Translations under genes and position numbers: made by a program
Notes under the pieces: generated by a model
What the model was told of the DNA's origin: nothing
Database searches by the model: none
Seen by the model: only the letters and a program-made list of their open reading frames with translations
DNA from: Hevea brasiliensis
Taxonomy: Eukaryota > Streptophyta > Magnoliopsida > Malpighiales > Euphorbiaceae
Length of the DNA stretch: 64,000 nt
Direction of reading: 5' to 3'
NCBI RefSeq assembly: GCF_030052815.1
Contig: NC_079501.1
Span: 91,846,759 to 91,910,758, forward strand
In this document: positions 35,601-48,324 of the stretch, one piece after another
Numbering within the stretch: the stretch's first letter is position 1
Layout of the letters: each line of letters opens with the position of its first letter

Positions 35601-35787
35601 CCGGCTCATTTAACTTGGTTGTATTTTATTTCTAAAATTTTTACTAAATTTTTCTTATTAATATTTGAGTTAATTATGGTTCCTGACTTTAGTTTAATTA
35701 TATTTTTCCAGATGTTGTAGCGGTCCGGACCGACACCGGTCACCGGAACAGTAGAATGTACGGAGTTGCTACAGGGAGGGTGTTACA
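32695..35787 (-). repeat. 5' LTR of the inner chromovirus
   Basis: A 3093-bp LTR, the partner of 24877-27893. Most of its length looks nearly identical to the partner, with local clusters of difference near 33555-33610 and 34495-34620. Confidence 0.9.
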
Positions 35788-35792
35788 GGCCA

Positions 35793-36705
35793 CACCTGAA
35801 GCATACTCCTGAACCCATCATACAAGGTCCTGAATATCCTCTTCCATACTGTGCACAAGGTGCCAAGGAGGATCCTGAACTAGACCCAGAACTGCTGTAC
35901 CCTGAACTGTGACCACTGCTGGATCCATACCCTGGTCTGAACCCTCGGGATTTGTGTCTAAATCCACTCCTCTTATTTCTGCTTCTTCCTCTGTAATTAG
36001 TTTGACCACCACTATCCGTAGTACCCATATGTGGGACACCTGAAGAACCCTCTGCTCTGTTTTTCTTTGCCCTTCCGTTGTCATCCACAGCATAGCTAAT
36101 CTCTATCTGTCTGGCTCGATCAACTACCACATCAAAAGACTGATCAAACATCATGGCCAGGTTTGCATACCTCCTGTCCAGCCCCTTTAGGAATCTCTTC
36201 ACCTTCATAGTTTCTGTAGCTCTGCTGTAGGGGCATACCGCCGATTCTAGAAATTTCAGAGCATACTCATCTACTGCACTGCCATTCTCGTCTTAAGGCC
36301 TCAAAGGCCCACCGCTTTTGATCCTGAAGCTTTACGGTACAAACGGTTGATGAACAGCCACAACCGAGTCCACGTCAAACGCTCAATCCGTTGTAAGATG
36401 TAGTCATTCATCTATTGTCTAGTCATAGGCCCCATGACATGCTGCATACACTCTATTAGTCTTCTATCACCAATCGCACTGCTCTCGCTGTCATGCAGAA
36501 TCCAAAACCGATATGCATCGTCTGACACATCATAAGTACCAGGCACTAACTTCTTAAAATTGATGATCTGTTTGTAAGGTTCCCCTCTTGGTACAGTGGA
36601 CTGCTGCTGCTGTGGTGGGTGGACCATATATTGTGCCATCATATCGATGGTTCTCTGCAACCCAGCTAGAGTAGCTGCCATTGGGTCCATGGAACCCTGT
36701 GCCAT
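35793..36705 (-). pseudogene. outer chromovirus gag, split and frameshifted
   Basis: Minus-strand frames 36705-36412 (start MAQGSMDPMAATLAGLQRTI) and 36208-35783 (RFLKGLDRRYANLAMMFDQS, then a Gly/Ser-rich linker). The second ends in the first half of a CCHC zinc knuckle (CFRC), where the inner element has inserted. The knuckle's second half, with its His and last Cys, lies at about 24840-24876 on the other side. Between 36209 and 36411 the frame is lost through indels. Gag proteins build the virus-like particle in active relatives. Confidence 0.8.
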
Positions 36706-37062
36706 AAAAGATCGATCTCAGATCGTGGCACTGCTTCTACTTGAGCAGCTCTAGGCCTCCTACCCGCCTCCTCGAGGCGGCGCCTCATCTGTCCGACACC
36801 TCGCAGTGCACATCCGTTCTGGTGCAGTGGCAGCTCTCCTGCTTCTACGCATTTTCTTGAAATTCAGCAGCATTAGCCCACAAAATTCAAAACTACACAT
36901 TACATAGCTCTATAGACTCATGTTTACGCACAATATATAAAGCAGAAACTAGAAGCAAAGATGACAATGCAAGACGAATATGGACCCTATTTTTCCGCAT
37001 GTGACTCCTAGTAGACTCTTCCCAACACTTAGACAATTTTTCCCTAAGAATCTGGAGCCTAA

Positions 37063-37074
37063 GCTCTGATACCA
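37063..37074 (-). other. primer-binding site of the outer chromovirus
   Basis: On the minus strand TGGTATCAGAGC, complementary to the 3' end of initiator tRNA-Met, four bases from the 5' LTR boundary. Confidence 0.92.
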
Positions 37075-38783
37075 CATTTGTCACGGCCCAACCTATGGGC
37101 CGGACCGGCACTAGGACCTGGGCCAGCCTAAAGCCCCCGAGACCCACAGTAAGCCTAACTATTCACTTAACCCAACTCTAAGGCCCATTTGGGCCCAATT
37201 TCAAGAAATCAACCGGACGGAGTCCGGCCATAAAGTGGACCTTTCAACAGGGAGTTTTTGACTCACCCGACCTGTAAACAAAATATAACATCAATTGGGG
37301 AGCTCAGCTCACCCTCCACATACTCATCATCATAAAAATAAATGGGAGCTCAGCTCCCTCATCCAATCCATCAATCATGCATAGAATATTTTTACAGGTC
37401 CACATAACAATTATATTACAGACCCGAATCATTTAAATATTTCTAACACATGCGAAAAATCTAGGAGTAAATAAAATTACACAAATATTGAATAACAACC
37501 TGCGAAGAAGAAAAGCAGGTTAACCACAATAAAATCCTCCTGTAGCCTGAAAAAATATTGAACAGGAGTGAGCGTTCGACTCAGAGAGTAAAATATCAAT
37601 TTTAACCATAATCTCTATAACTATCTAGAACTAGTGCACCCTGTAGAGTGAAATGCAGCATTAGCAATAAATTCACATCATAACATCAAAAAGGTAATTT
37701 GGAGCACTCACACACCCAGTAACATCAATCATAATATATATGGGAGCTGATCCCCTATACAGCTCTCTTAATTCCAACTGTGCCAGCGAAGAACTCAGCT
37801 CGGACTTCCACTTAATAACCAAATCGGGGTCCCAGCGAAGAACTCAAGCCGTGTCTACCCCGAAGGACCGGGTCCCAGCGAAGATCTCAAGCCGTGTCTA
37901 CCCGTCCTATCCATAGTCCACACCACATCACACGCACGCCAACACACACACACTGCTCCAAATTACCACAGCAACATACATGGCACTTTCACAGTTATGA
38001 ATGCAACATAAATCGTGCCTAAAGTTTATCTACATAGATATATGCATATAAGTGATGCATGGGCATGCTTGAACATATAATAATAGTGAAATTACAATTA
38101 AAATTAACATTTTACTCACAAACTTGACGATGGTCACTGAGGCGGCTAGGCGGAGGAAGAAGGCTGTCCCGGCTCACCTGATAATTACATTACAATTTTT
38201 AATATAAATGACTCGACACAATCAAGAAAAGACCAAATACGTCCTAAGTCGTGCCGAAAATCCGGCAGAGTCTCCCTTATACCTAGGACCTACCCAACCT
38301 GCAAAAGGGCTCAAAACACACTTCTATATTCACAATCCATATATCCACAACTCAATCACATCACACAGCCCCTCCTGGGCCCATCAAATCAGTCATCCAT
38401 CACAATATGTAAAATTTCAATTTAGTCCTTATAATTAATCATTTTTGCAAAAATTGCCCAAACAAGCTCTAAAAATTCTAAAACTTTGCCCCGCGGTCCT
38501 TAGCAATATTACTAGGCTATTGCAAAAAGAATCATAATTTTCTGAGCTACCACGAATATTTTATGGATTTTTAATCATAGTTAAGCAATAGAAAATTACG
38601 AAAAAACAAGGTTCGGGTTTACCTTTGCCGATTCCGACTTCGGGAATGCGCTCGGGACGTCTGACAATGGGGGGGTAGCCAAAACTTTGGTCTAATTCGG
38701 AGACTTTTCCAGAACGGTGCATGCGCCCAAATTTGCGCATCTTGGCCAATCGCCGAATTTCCGCGAATGAGGATACCTACACG

Positions 38784-40103
38784 TAGGGGTGGCTACGTCA
38801 GAACCGCCGTTACAGTTCTGAATCACGGTTCAGGTTCAATGAAATCATGAACCTGAACCAAACCGTCATAGGACGGTTTGGAAGACTGTTCTTGAACCGC
38901 TTGCCTTGCTCGAGCCCCGGTTTAAAACGGTTTAAAGGACGGTTTGAAAAATGACAGTTCAAGACGGTTTGAAAGCGGTTTAAGGGCAGTTTAAAAGCAA
39001 CTTAAAGGAAAAAATTATAGGAAAATTTTGTTGATTTAGAATTTAAGTTATATTTGTAAAAATATTTTAATTTTTCTTAAAAATCTTTCAATCGAAATAA
39101 AATAAGAAAAATAAGAATAAAAATAACTTATTTTTAAGAAAAATTTAATAAGCAAAAACTTGAACTTATTAAAAAACTAGAGATAAAATTAATTTTTTTA
39201 AAAAAATTATAAAAATGTGCATGAACTTAATTTTGCCTATGTATCCATTTAGGATTTAGAGGAATCAAAATTTTCAGTTATAAGTTGAGAGAAGGGAGAT
39301 TGAGGTGGTTTGGTCATGTGAAGTATAGACATAGGAAAGCTCCAATTAGACGAGTAGAGCATATTGGGTTGAGGATAGAAAGAAAATAATAGGTAGACCT
39401 AAACTGACTTGGAGGAGAATAGTACAACATGACCTAGAAGTATTACACATTTCCGAGGATTTAACTCAAAATCGTTTAGAGTGGAGAAAGAGAATCCATA
39501 TAGCCGACTCCAATAAATTTTTGAAATAAAAACTTAGTTGAATTGAGTATTACTTGCCATTTTTTAAAAAATTATATGATAATTGATAATTAAAAAAACA
39601 TAAAAGAAAAAAAAATCAAAATAGAGAGTATTGAAAATTTTATTGAAGATATAAAATAATAACAGAATAATTGAGATAGTATTAAAAATTTCAGTGAGCA
39701 TAAAAATAATAAAGTAGGGAAATTGTGAAAGTACTGAGAATTAAAAGGAGTGTAGAAAATAATTATTTAAAAAATTTGAGAGAAATTGAAAGAGTATTAA
39801 GAATTAAAGAGAGTGTTGAGAATTAATGATATATATATATAAATGAATTAGGAGTAGAGTGAAGTATTTATTGAATTTTTTTTGTATTTAAATAGCCGGT
39901 TTAGTGCAGTTCTAATCGCTTGTTCAATCCGGTTCGGAACCGCCGGTTCACAGTTTCAAAAAATTATGAACCTGAACCAAACCATAGAATGACGGTTTCG
40001 GTCCGGTTTGAAGCCGGTTCCGGTTTTGACCGGTTTAGGTCCGGTTTTGACCGAACCGGTTTCGGTTCGGTTCCGGTTCGAAACCGGACCGTGGCCACCC
40101 CTA
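38784..40103. mobile_element. 1.3-kb hAT-like element in the outer 5' LTR
   Basis: The ends TAGGGGTGGC and GCCACCCCTA are inverted repeats, and the 8-bp target duplication CCTACACG is perfect (38776-38783 and 40104-40111). The subterminal regions are dense in AACCGGTT/CGGTTCGG-type motifs and share the phrase ATGAACCTGAACCAAACC. There is no transposase; the centre carries a LINE fragment. Its absence from the other LTR shows that it arrived after the outer chromovirus. Confidence 0.88.
39255..39540 (+). pseudogene. LINE ORF2 C-terminal fragment inside the hAT-like element
   Basis: The plus-strand translation in shifting frames gives RRLRWFGHVKYRHRKAPIRR, IGRPKLTWRRIVQHDLE and RLEWRKRIHIADSNK. 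This is the pattern at the C-terminus of plant LINE-type reverse transcriptase proteins. Only this short piece is present, with at least one frameshift. Confidence 0.7.
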
Positions 40104-41053
40104 CCTACACGAAGCCCACAACACGGGGGTTAGTACGTAAATTTTTCAGAATTTTCTAAGCTCATTTAATGCTCGAAAAGACACTGCGAAGTTCCGTGGG
40201 ACCCACCGAAAAACGGTATCGGAAAATTTTGAAATTTATATCGCCGCGAAACTCTCGACGAGTGGAGCGCTCTGGTACTCTCGGTTTTCTCGTAGGATTC
40301 ACGGTTTGTGAGAAATCTAGCCCGAAAGTCAAAATTGGCTAAAACTTCCCGGGCAAAAATTAGACAAACCGCTCGATGGATTTTGGTGTTCTTGGTGTCT
40401 ATGGAAAGCTCTCGTCGAGTAGATGATTTTAGACACAAGACCCTATCCAATTGGTGGCCGGATCGGCAGGATTTGGGCCGGGAAGTTGAAACGTCGCGCG
40501 CGCACTGCGCGTCCCTTCAGAGGCCGTTTTCCGGCGTTCCAGGCAGCGGCCGGCCGTGGGGGAGGACCGAGGTGAGGCGCCGGCAAGGTGGGAAGGCAGG
40601 GGAGGCGGCGGCACGGCAAGGGGAGGAGGGAGGAGAGAGAAAAGAGAGAGAGAAGGGAGAGAGGTCGACGCGCGCGGGAGGAAGAAGGAAGAAAAAGAAA
40701 AAGCCGGTCCGATTCGACCGGTCCGATCCGGTCCGGTTCGATTCGGCCGGTCCGATTCAGGATACAAAATTTTAAATTTTTACTCTGCCTCGGGACCGAA
40801 AATGAGGTCCAAAAATTTCGAAAAAATTCTAAAAAACTCAGAAAAATTCGTAGACTCCAAATATATTTTTAGTTTTACCACGTGGTCTTTAAATAAATTT
40901 TTAAAAATCATCAAAGTTTATATTTTCGGAAAATCGAACTCGATTTTTAAAATCCGAAAAATCTCAAATAATTTCTTAAAATTTAAATAAAATTAAAATA
41001 CCAAAAATACTCATAAAATAATAAAATCTAAAATTTTGGGGTGTTACACATCA

Positions 41054-43096
41054 ATAGCAACCTGGATGTTCTTTTAATTAGAGTGCTTAGGACAACTATT
41101 AAAAAAACCCCAAAAAAATAATTAATTGGAAATAATAAATACTTTCATTTTAATGGTATAATATTTTATTACTTAAATTTTTATTTTATTTTTTGGTTAA
41201 ATATCTTTAATTTTTAATTTATTAAGTTAATAACTTGAAAAATCATTTAAATAATTATTAAAACCTTGAATGATTAACCGGGGCTGATTGATTTAATTAA
41301 TAAGACTCAATCAACACTCTTATTAATAATTATCTCTCTCGGTGAACGATCTATAAAGTTTACTTAATCGCTTAGTAAGATTAATGATATGCTCGGAGAA
41401 TCTCTCATATTTTAAAATTTATTACACTAAAAAAAAGAATTTAAGGATTAAAATTTAAATACCAAAAATATTAATTAAGATATGCTAATTGGACCGCCTC
41501 TAACAGACCACATGATCACATTCACATTTTAGACATGCTCATATTTGACTTAAAAAGGAATTTAATAAAGATTTGGAAGATTGATTTTTTTTTAATCAAA
41601 TTTAATAATTTAATATTTAAAAATTTTAAAAATTATTTTTATGTTAATTTAAATAAATTTAAAAAATTATTCAATCGATAAGTTTTATTTAATTTTTCCA
41701 AACCGCCCTTATTAGTGGGTGATTTATAAATTTTATTATAATTTCTCAAAAAGATTAGTGGTATGCTAACCCTGTATTAGAGAATTTCTTTTGACCTAAA
41801 CTTTTTTTTTAAAAGAATGATTTATATTTTTAAAATTTTTATTTTAAATAATAAAAATAAATTTTAAAAAGACTCAAATTATTTATGAAGTATATAAAAA
41901 ATTAAATTTAAATATTATATTTATCATTGGTATCCTAGCATTAAATATGGTGTTCTTAAATGTAAGTTATAATTAAGAGAGAAAAAAGAAAGAACAAAAA
42001 CAATGATAAAGAAAAAAATATTAAAAAAATTAAAAAAAATAATATTATTTTAGATATTTTATTTTTTTAATCAATATTTATTTGTTATGAACGATAATTT
42101 GTGTTTAATTAAATGAAAAAAAATAATTAAGATGTCAACCTTGCAAATTAAATTTAAATTTGGAATACCTTTTTTCATTTTCAAATAGCATTGATCAAAA
42201 TAATTTTTGCCAAACCATAGAACATCCTGTAAGTTAGCCAAAAATATGTACCAAGAATATCAATTAAGAATTAAATCAGAGCTGGATTATTGGATAATTA
42301 ATATGAGTTATTTACGGATTTAATTTATTTTGTACACTAAAAAAAATTATATTAGCAATTAATTGAGTATGTTGCTAATTTATTAAAATCGTTATTAATT
42401 GATTTGGTAATATTTAATTAAAAAATTATAAAAAAATATAAAAATATAGATGTAAAAATTATTTTTTAAAAAAATTAATTTAAAAATATGAATAAAATTA
42501 AATTTTATAAGGTTCATTAATATTTATCGGCTTAAAACTTGGTTACATCTTTTACTTATTAGAAAATTTTAATTTAGCTATTTTTAATTTTTTTATCTAA
42601 TTTAACTCAAAAATTTTAATTTAAGTTTAATTTAATTAAAAAATTAAAAAAAAATATTGAACATCTTAATTTTTAAATTTAAATAAAAAATTAAAAAATT
42701 TAATTTTAAAATTAAAAAATTAAACTTCTTAATTTTTTATTTAAATAAAAATTTATGAAATTTAATTCTTAAATTTTAATTTATTGAATTTAAATTTAAA
42801 ATTTTAAATTAATTTAAATAAAAAATTAAAAATAAATTAAATTAAACTTCTAAAGAGCTAAATTAAATATTGTTTTTTTTTTTTTTGTCTAAATTGATAT
42901 TTTGCCAATATTTATTTGTTGATTTATAATTAAATTGACATTTATTCTAAAAATTGTCGCTAATTGGACCGCCTCCGCTTACATGATCATATCAACGGTG
43001 TCAAACGGAAAGTGTGTTGACGTGGACTCAACTTCACCTTGTCATCCTCTTCTTGCTTACTGCACTGCAGCTTCACACTCTTACCATTAAATTCTG
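41054..43096. other. intergenic DNA upstream of SppA, with a duplicated segment
   Basis: Mostly AT-rich. The phrase GCTAATTGGACCGCCTC followed by an ACATGATCA motif occurs at about 41485-41520 and again at about 42959-42990, close to the SppA leader. A CACTAAAAAAAATT terminus-like sequence starts at 42335 without a detectable partner. Confidence 0.5.

Positions 43097-43098
<2 letters not shown>

Positions 43099-43131
<33 letters not shown>
43099..43131 (+). repeat. (CT)n microsatellite in SppA 5' leader
   Basis: An uninterrupted CT/TC run ending about 10 bases before the SppA start codon. Confidence 0.95.
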
Positions 43132-43132
<1 letters not shown>

Positions 43133-43141
43133 GTCTGAACA

Positions 43142-45195
43142 ATGTCGAAGCTACTGCTCATCCACTCTCCTCACTTCACTCCAGTCTATCGCCGAACCAT
43201 CACTTCCGTCCTCTCAAAACCTTATCTCTGCCTCTCTCCCTCTCCCCTTCTTCTCCATTCCAACACTCGTCATCTCCATCTCCTAACCCATCACTCTCTC
43301 CTCCCTTCCTTTCCTTCTTCCTTTCTCTCCAGAAATTTGTCTGCTCGGGCCTTCGATTCCTCCTCAGAGTCTAAAACTCAGCAGGAAGATAAAACATTAG
43401 AGAAGAACGATTCCGACTCTGAAGATGGAACCCTTAAGAATTTTAAAGAGGATTATCCGACTGGAGAGTTTCAGTTTAAGGAATTTGGATCTTGGAATCG
43501 TTTTCTTGTCAAGCTTCGGATGCTAATCGCTTTCCCTTGGGAACGCGTTCGCAAAGGCAGTGTCTTGACTATGAAATTGCGCGGCCAGGTTTTTCTTTCT
43601 CTTAATTTTCTATTGTTTCTGAATTCTTATGGCATTTCGTAAGCGATTTCAATTGCATTGGTTTACGTGTATGATGAATTGTGAAGTTGAAAGTATCTGC
43701 CCTTGTTTTTAATCTTCAGATATCTGATCAGCTAAAGAGCCGTTTCTCTTCAGGGCTATCCTTACCTCAGATTTGTGAAAATTTCATAAAAGCTGCATAT
43801 GATCCTCGTATTTCTGGCATTTATCTCCACATAGAGCCCTTGAATTGTGGGTGGGGTAAAGTTGAAGAGATTCAGAGACACATATTGAATTTCAAGCAAT
43901 CAGGTAGGCTTGGACTTTTACCCATTTGTTATAAAAGGTGACCTAGTGCACAAAGCATTCCACAATTGGGGGTTCGAGCCACAGAAACCGCCTCTCTTTC
44001 TCTGCAAGGCAGGGTAAGGCTCCAGAGCCCACTGGTGTGGGATGCTAATATGAAAGGCTTCTTAGGACATCTAAGACATTTTGTATCCTTCATGTTATCA
44101 TTTTTTTTATATTTTAATTGTACTTGATGCCATTTTATACAAATAGCTACTTTGTTGTTTTAGTTTAAGTATTTCATTATGAACTGCCAAATTCTCGTAG
44201 ACATTTTCTTGCAAGGATGGGTGATGGCGATTAGCTTTTAATGTTTTATGATATCTGCAGGTAAATTCGTTGTTTGCTATATCCCTGTTTGTAGAGAGAA
44301 AGAGTATTATCTTGCTTGTGCCTGCGATGAGATATATGTCCCTCCAAGTGCTTATTTTTCTTTATATGGATTGACAGTTCAAGCATCATTTCTTGGAGGT
44401 TAGCCTAGTAATTTCAAAAGCTATTAGATGATTTCCTTTTGAGATTGTACTGGTAACAGTAATTTAGTAGGCTGTAATGTGAAAATTGTTTGTCTTGGAT
44501 TTGTATGTCTGTGCCTGCTGCTATTACATCGTCTCACCAACTGATACTTAATAGACTAGTAGCACTACCAGAATTGAGCATTGAAAAAAGAAGGTGCTCC
44601 TGGTTGATCTGAGTTGATAAATTTCTGTCAAATTTATTTTTTTGATTGTCTATTGAGCTCTCTGAATGCTGAAAATTACTTGTTTACATATGGAAACATG
44701 TATTGAATGCTTTGTTTCAATTTAAATAGTGCTGTTGCAGATTTTAGCAGCAAAACACTCTTTGATGGGTATTTCCTCATTGTTCCTGTAGTAGTGTGCT
44801 CTTTTGCCTTCTCTACTTTCTTTCCCATGCCTGACCTCTCACCAAATTCTGGTAAATATTTAATATAGGCAATTCAGGTCTGGGGGAACTATAAGTTAAG
44901 GTGCCTTAGCCAGAATAGTTGGATAATTTTCATTGGCTGAAATAACCTTAACCAGAACCTACTAAACTAAAACATCCTCACTTTCAAATTGGAAATAAAG
45001 CTATTTTGTAGTTCTAGATATGCCAAGATAAAATCTTTTGGGAATCGTGTGTATGTATATTGCTATCTGATTATTAAATGCTGTAACCAGCTAGGTAAGG
45101 TGAGGACTCTTAGGTACCTTCAGAATGTTTTGAGAGTAATTCAAAAGGAATTTCAATAAATATTTCATTATATATTAGATTTTTTTCAGACCAGT

Positions 45196-45240
<45 letters not shown>

Positions 45241-48200
45241 CAGGTGGGAGAGGGAGGGATGGAGAAGCTCTTCTTGGAGCATTGAGTGTATAATATTTAG
45301 TTGCTTATTGATATTAATCATTGGACTATGAGTTCATTGCATTGGCTTTGTTCAACTTGTCTAGCATAACATGTCGGTGCTTTGGCATCACATATATTGT
45401 TGTGAGAAAATTGTTGTTGCCTAGGCTTTGAGGTCATTTGTTTACATCTGTTGCAACAATCATATGTAGAGACATTCCTTCCAAGTATTCCCCCTGTTTG
45501 AAATTGTTGGTACAAGCAATGGATCTGATTTGCCAATTATAATTAGGCCTCGTTTAATTTATTTCTTCAGGAGTTCTTGAGAATGTAGGAATTCAACCAG
45601 AAGTGCAAAGGATTGGTAAATACAAAAGTGCTGGGGATCAGCTTACACGGAAATCTATGTCTGAAGAAAATTGTGAGATGCTGACAACATTGCTTGATAA
45701 CATCTATGGGAATTGGCTGGATAACATTTCTTCTGCAAAAGGTTCTTTTTATCATAGAGTTTTGTGGAACCTTAATGTGTCAAATATAATTCATGGGTCT
45801 GAAAATTTTATGTAGGAAAAAAAATAGAACAACTTGAGAACTTCATCAGTGAAGGAGTCTACAAAGTAGAAAGGCTGAAAGAAGAAGGCTTGATAACAAA
45901 TATATGCTATGATGATGAGGTAGAGAAATGTCTTCTCAGTTTGCTCCAAAGCTGTCCAACTGTATGTGGACAATTAATATCTGCTAAGCAGACCCTCATT
46001 ACAAATTTTTAATGCTTATGGTAATAAATTTTGTTAGAATGCTAAGGGCAAGGTTCACAACTTCACATTCCTAGTAAACTGAGACCAAAACTCGTGTCAT
46101 GGTAATTTAAATTTCTGATGATATCAATTGTTGGTTGCTCCTTCAAATATGTTCATTGTAGACATTTCAATAATATGGAAAAAAAAGGCTTTCGAATTAT
46201 TGTTTCAACCAATTGGACTGGGTTGGTCTCCCTTAAAGTGGCATTCTCAAATGGTATTATTTAATGTGTATATGGGCGTGCATGCATGTGTGTGTGTGTG
46301 TGTGTGTGCGTGTGTTTGTTTTGATAATGTTAGGATATTGTCTTAGTGATATGTGAATCTGCAGGTTATCTCAATGTTGAAAGAGAAACTCGGAGTTGAA
46401 AAGGATAAAATTCTTCCTATGGTTGACTACGGGTAGGCAATATCTCATGAATAGCATTAAATTACCTTTCTGAATTTTTTATAGGGGCTTTCATTTTGTG
46501 ATACTAAATTAGATAATGTTTAATCAGAATTGCAAATTTAGGTTTCTTATTCCAAATTAGACATGTAAAATATGAGTCTTTCGGATCGGCTGTGCATGGA
46601 TGGGTTGTTCTTGACTGTGTTCCTGGCATTATCCCAGCTTCCTTTACTCACTTTTCACCCTATTTTCCAATGCAAAAAACTTATCCCTATTTTCCAATGC
46701 AAAAAACTTACTCCAATATTAGCATGATATTACATCCTCTAATTTGACACATACTCTGGCAATTTCAGAAGTTTCTTAGAACATGCTCACTTTGTAGTTT
46801 GTGATGTTTTACTTAATACACAAAAAGGTAGGACAAGTTTGAGGGTAGAATTAATAAAACTAAAAGGATTGGTTGAAATTGATAATTGGTGTAAAGGTTA
46901 TCATTTTTTTTCTGATAATTTGGATGCTGTAAAACTACAAGGGATCAAAATAACTGACAAAAATTTGGAGGCTTATTTGGTCTCTTCGCCTATTTAATAG
47001 TGCATTTATTATAGCAGTGATGTTTCTTTGTATGATATATTAATTCATTATCTTGTTAATTACATCTGTTGCCACTTTAAAGATGTGCTTGTCTACTTTA
47101 TATATGAATGTCTCTTTCTCACATATCCATCCATTCTATGTCCAGGAAGTACTCGCGAGTGAGGAATTGGACACTTGGTTTAACTGGTGGTAAGGACCAA
47201 ATTGCTGTGATCAGGGCCTCTGGGAGCATTAGTCGTGTACGGAGTCCATTAAGTTTACCAAGCTCTGGTATCATTGGGGAGCAATTCATTGAGAAGATTC
47301 AACAAGTAAGAGGTAAACTTGACCCTAGGAGTCTCTTTCATTAATTCAACATGCAGCTTTCTTTCTTTTTCTTAATAATTTTTTGAGGTGTAGACAATAT
47401 TAACTGTAACGGTCACAGATATTTTGTCCAGATATGCATTGTAACCAGATCATATGCTTTTAGATGAGGCATTCTCGCTTTTTAGTAATATAGGCAATTG
47501 TTGGCATGTTGTCCGTATTTCCAGAGGAGCTTGATTATTTCTCATAAAGGCTTTATGTAAGATTTTAAACAAGAGAGATTTTCTTCATTGGGATCTTAGT
47601 TCAAGGAAGACAAATGCTACAGCAGAGAGCGCGTTCTGTTTATACTATTTACGAAAATATAATCGTTTAGCAATTTGCACATAAAGGTTAATAGAATGAA
47701 AGCAAAAAACATGTATCGTGCAAGGCCACTTGTTACCTAAGGCTCGCCCGGCTCAAAACCATTTCTTTTCATAACATAATTTAGGGTAAACTACAATTTA
47801 ATCCTTGAGGTAGGTTAAACCTACAACTTCGTCCTTATAGTTTCAAAACCAATCAGTTTAATCCCGGACATTTTAATAAACTTACAAGTTAGTGCCTACC
47901 ATTATAATTTTAGTCCAGTTATCGTTAATTTTAGCAAAAATAACCAAAATGCGTGTAACTCTATTTTCGATCTGAAAACAATTTGGTCCTTAGGGCTTTA
48001 TTTTATAGACAATTTAGCTTTGAGATTTAGTTAAACCTATAACTTAATCCTGTAATTTTAAAATCAAGCAATTTAGTTTTTGACATTTTAATAAACCTAC
48101 TAGTTAGTGCCTGTTGTTAGAATCACTATCAATTTCCCGTTAAATTTAGAAAAAAATAATCAAAATGCTTTTAATTCTTTTTTCAATCTAAAAATAATTT

Positions 48201-48286
48201 AGTCCTTGAAGTTTTATTATATTAACAATCTGCGTCTAGATTCACAGTTTATTTTTATTTTTTTCCTTTTTATATATAGCAATGTA

Positions 48287-48324
<38 letters not shown>

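Larger units (their letters stand above)
24877..35787 (-). mobile_element. inner Ty3/gypsy chromovirus nested in the outer gag
   Basis: A second complete LTR retrotransposon, 10,911 bp, also on the minus strand. The LTRs start TGTGACACCCCTTACC and end GGGAGGGTGTTACA. The target duplication is GGCCA (24872-24876 and 35788-35792). An initiator tRNA-Met primer-binding site sits next to the right LTR. The LTR sequence differs from the outer family. The insertion interrupts the outer element within the gag zinc-knuckle coding sequence. Its own gag and pol are more damaged than those of the outer element. Confidence 0.92.
18570..41048 (-). mobile_element. outer Ty3/gypsy chromovirus (Tekay/Del-type), with nested insertions
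   Basis: A complete LTR retrotransposon on the minus strand, 22,479 bp including its insertions. Both LTRs start TGTCACGG and end GTGTTACA on the plus strand. The element is flanked by a perfect 5-bp target duplication CATCA (18565-18569 and 41049-41053). A primer-binding site matching initiator tRNA-Met lies beside the right LTR and a polypurine tract beside the left LTR, which sets the orientation. The interior codes for gag, then protease, reverse transcriptase, RNase H, integrase and a C-terminal chromodomain-like segment, the order typical of chromoviruses. It carries a second chromovirus at 24877-35787 and a hAT-like element at 38784-40103. It is non-autonomous now: gag is frameshifted and split, and pol has in-frame stops. 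Confidence 0.92.
37079..41048 (-). repeat. 5' LTR of the outer chromovirus, interrupted
   Basis: 3970 bp as it stands, about 2642 bp without the hAT-like insert at 38784-40103 and its duplicated 8 bp. The left LTR preserves the empty target site near 20205-20222 (CCGACACG against CCTACACG here). Confidence 0.92.

Noticed and set aside
42335..42958. Complete CACTA-type element starting CACTAAAAAAAATT
   Set aside because: No matching inverted terminus or target duplication was found downstream, so only a possible single end can be noted.
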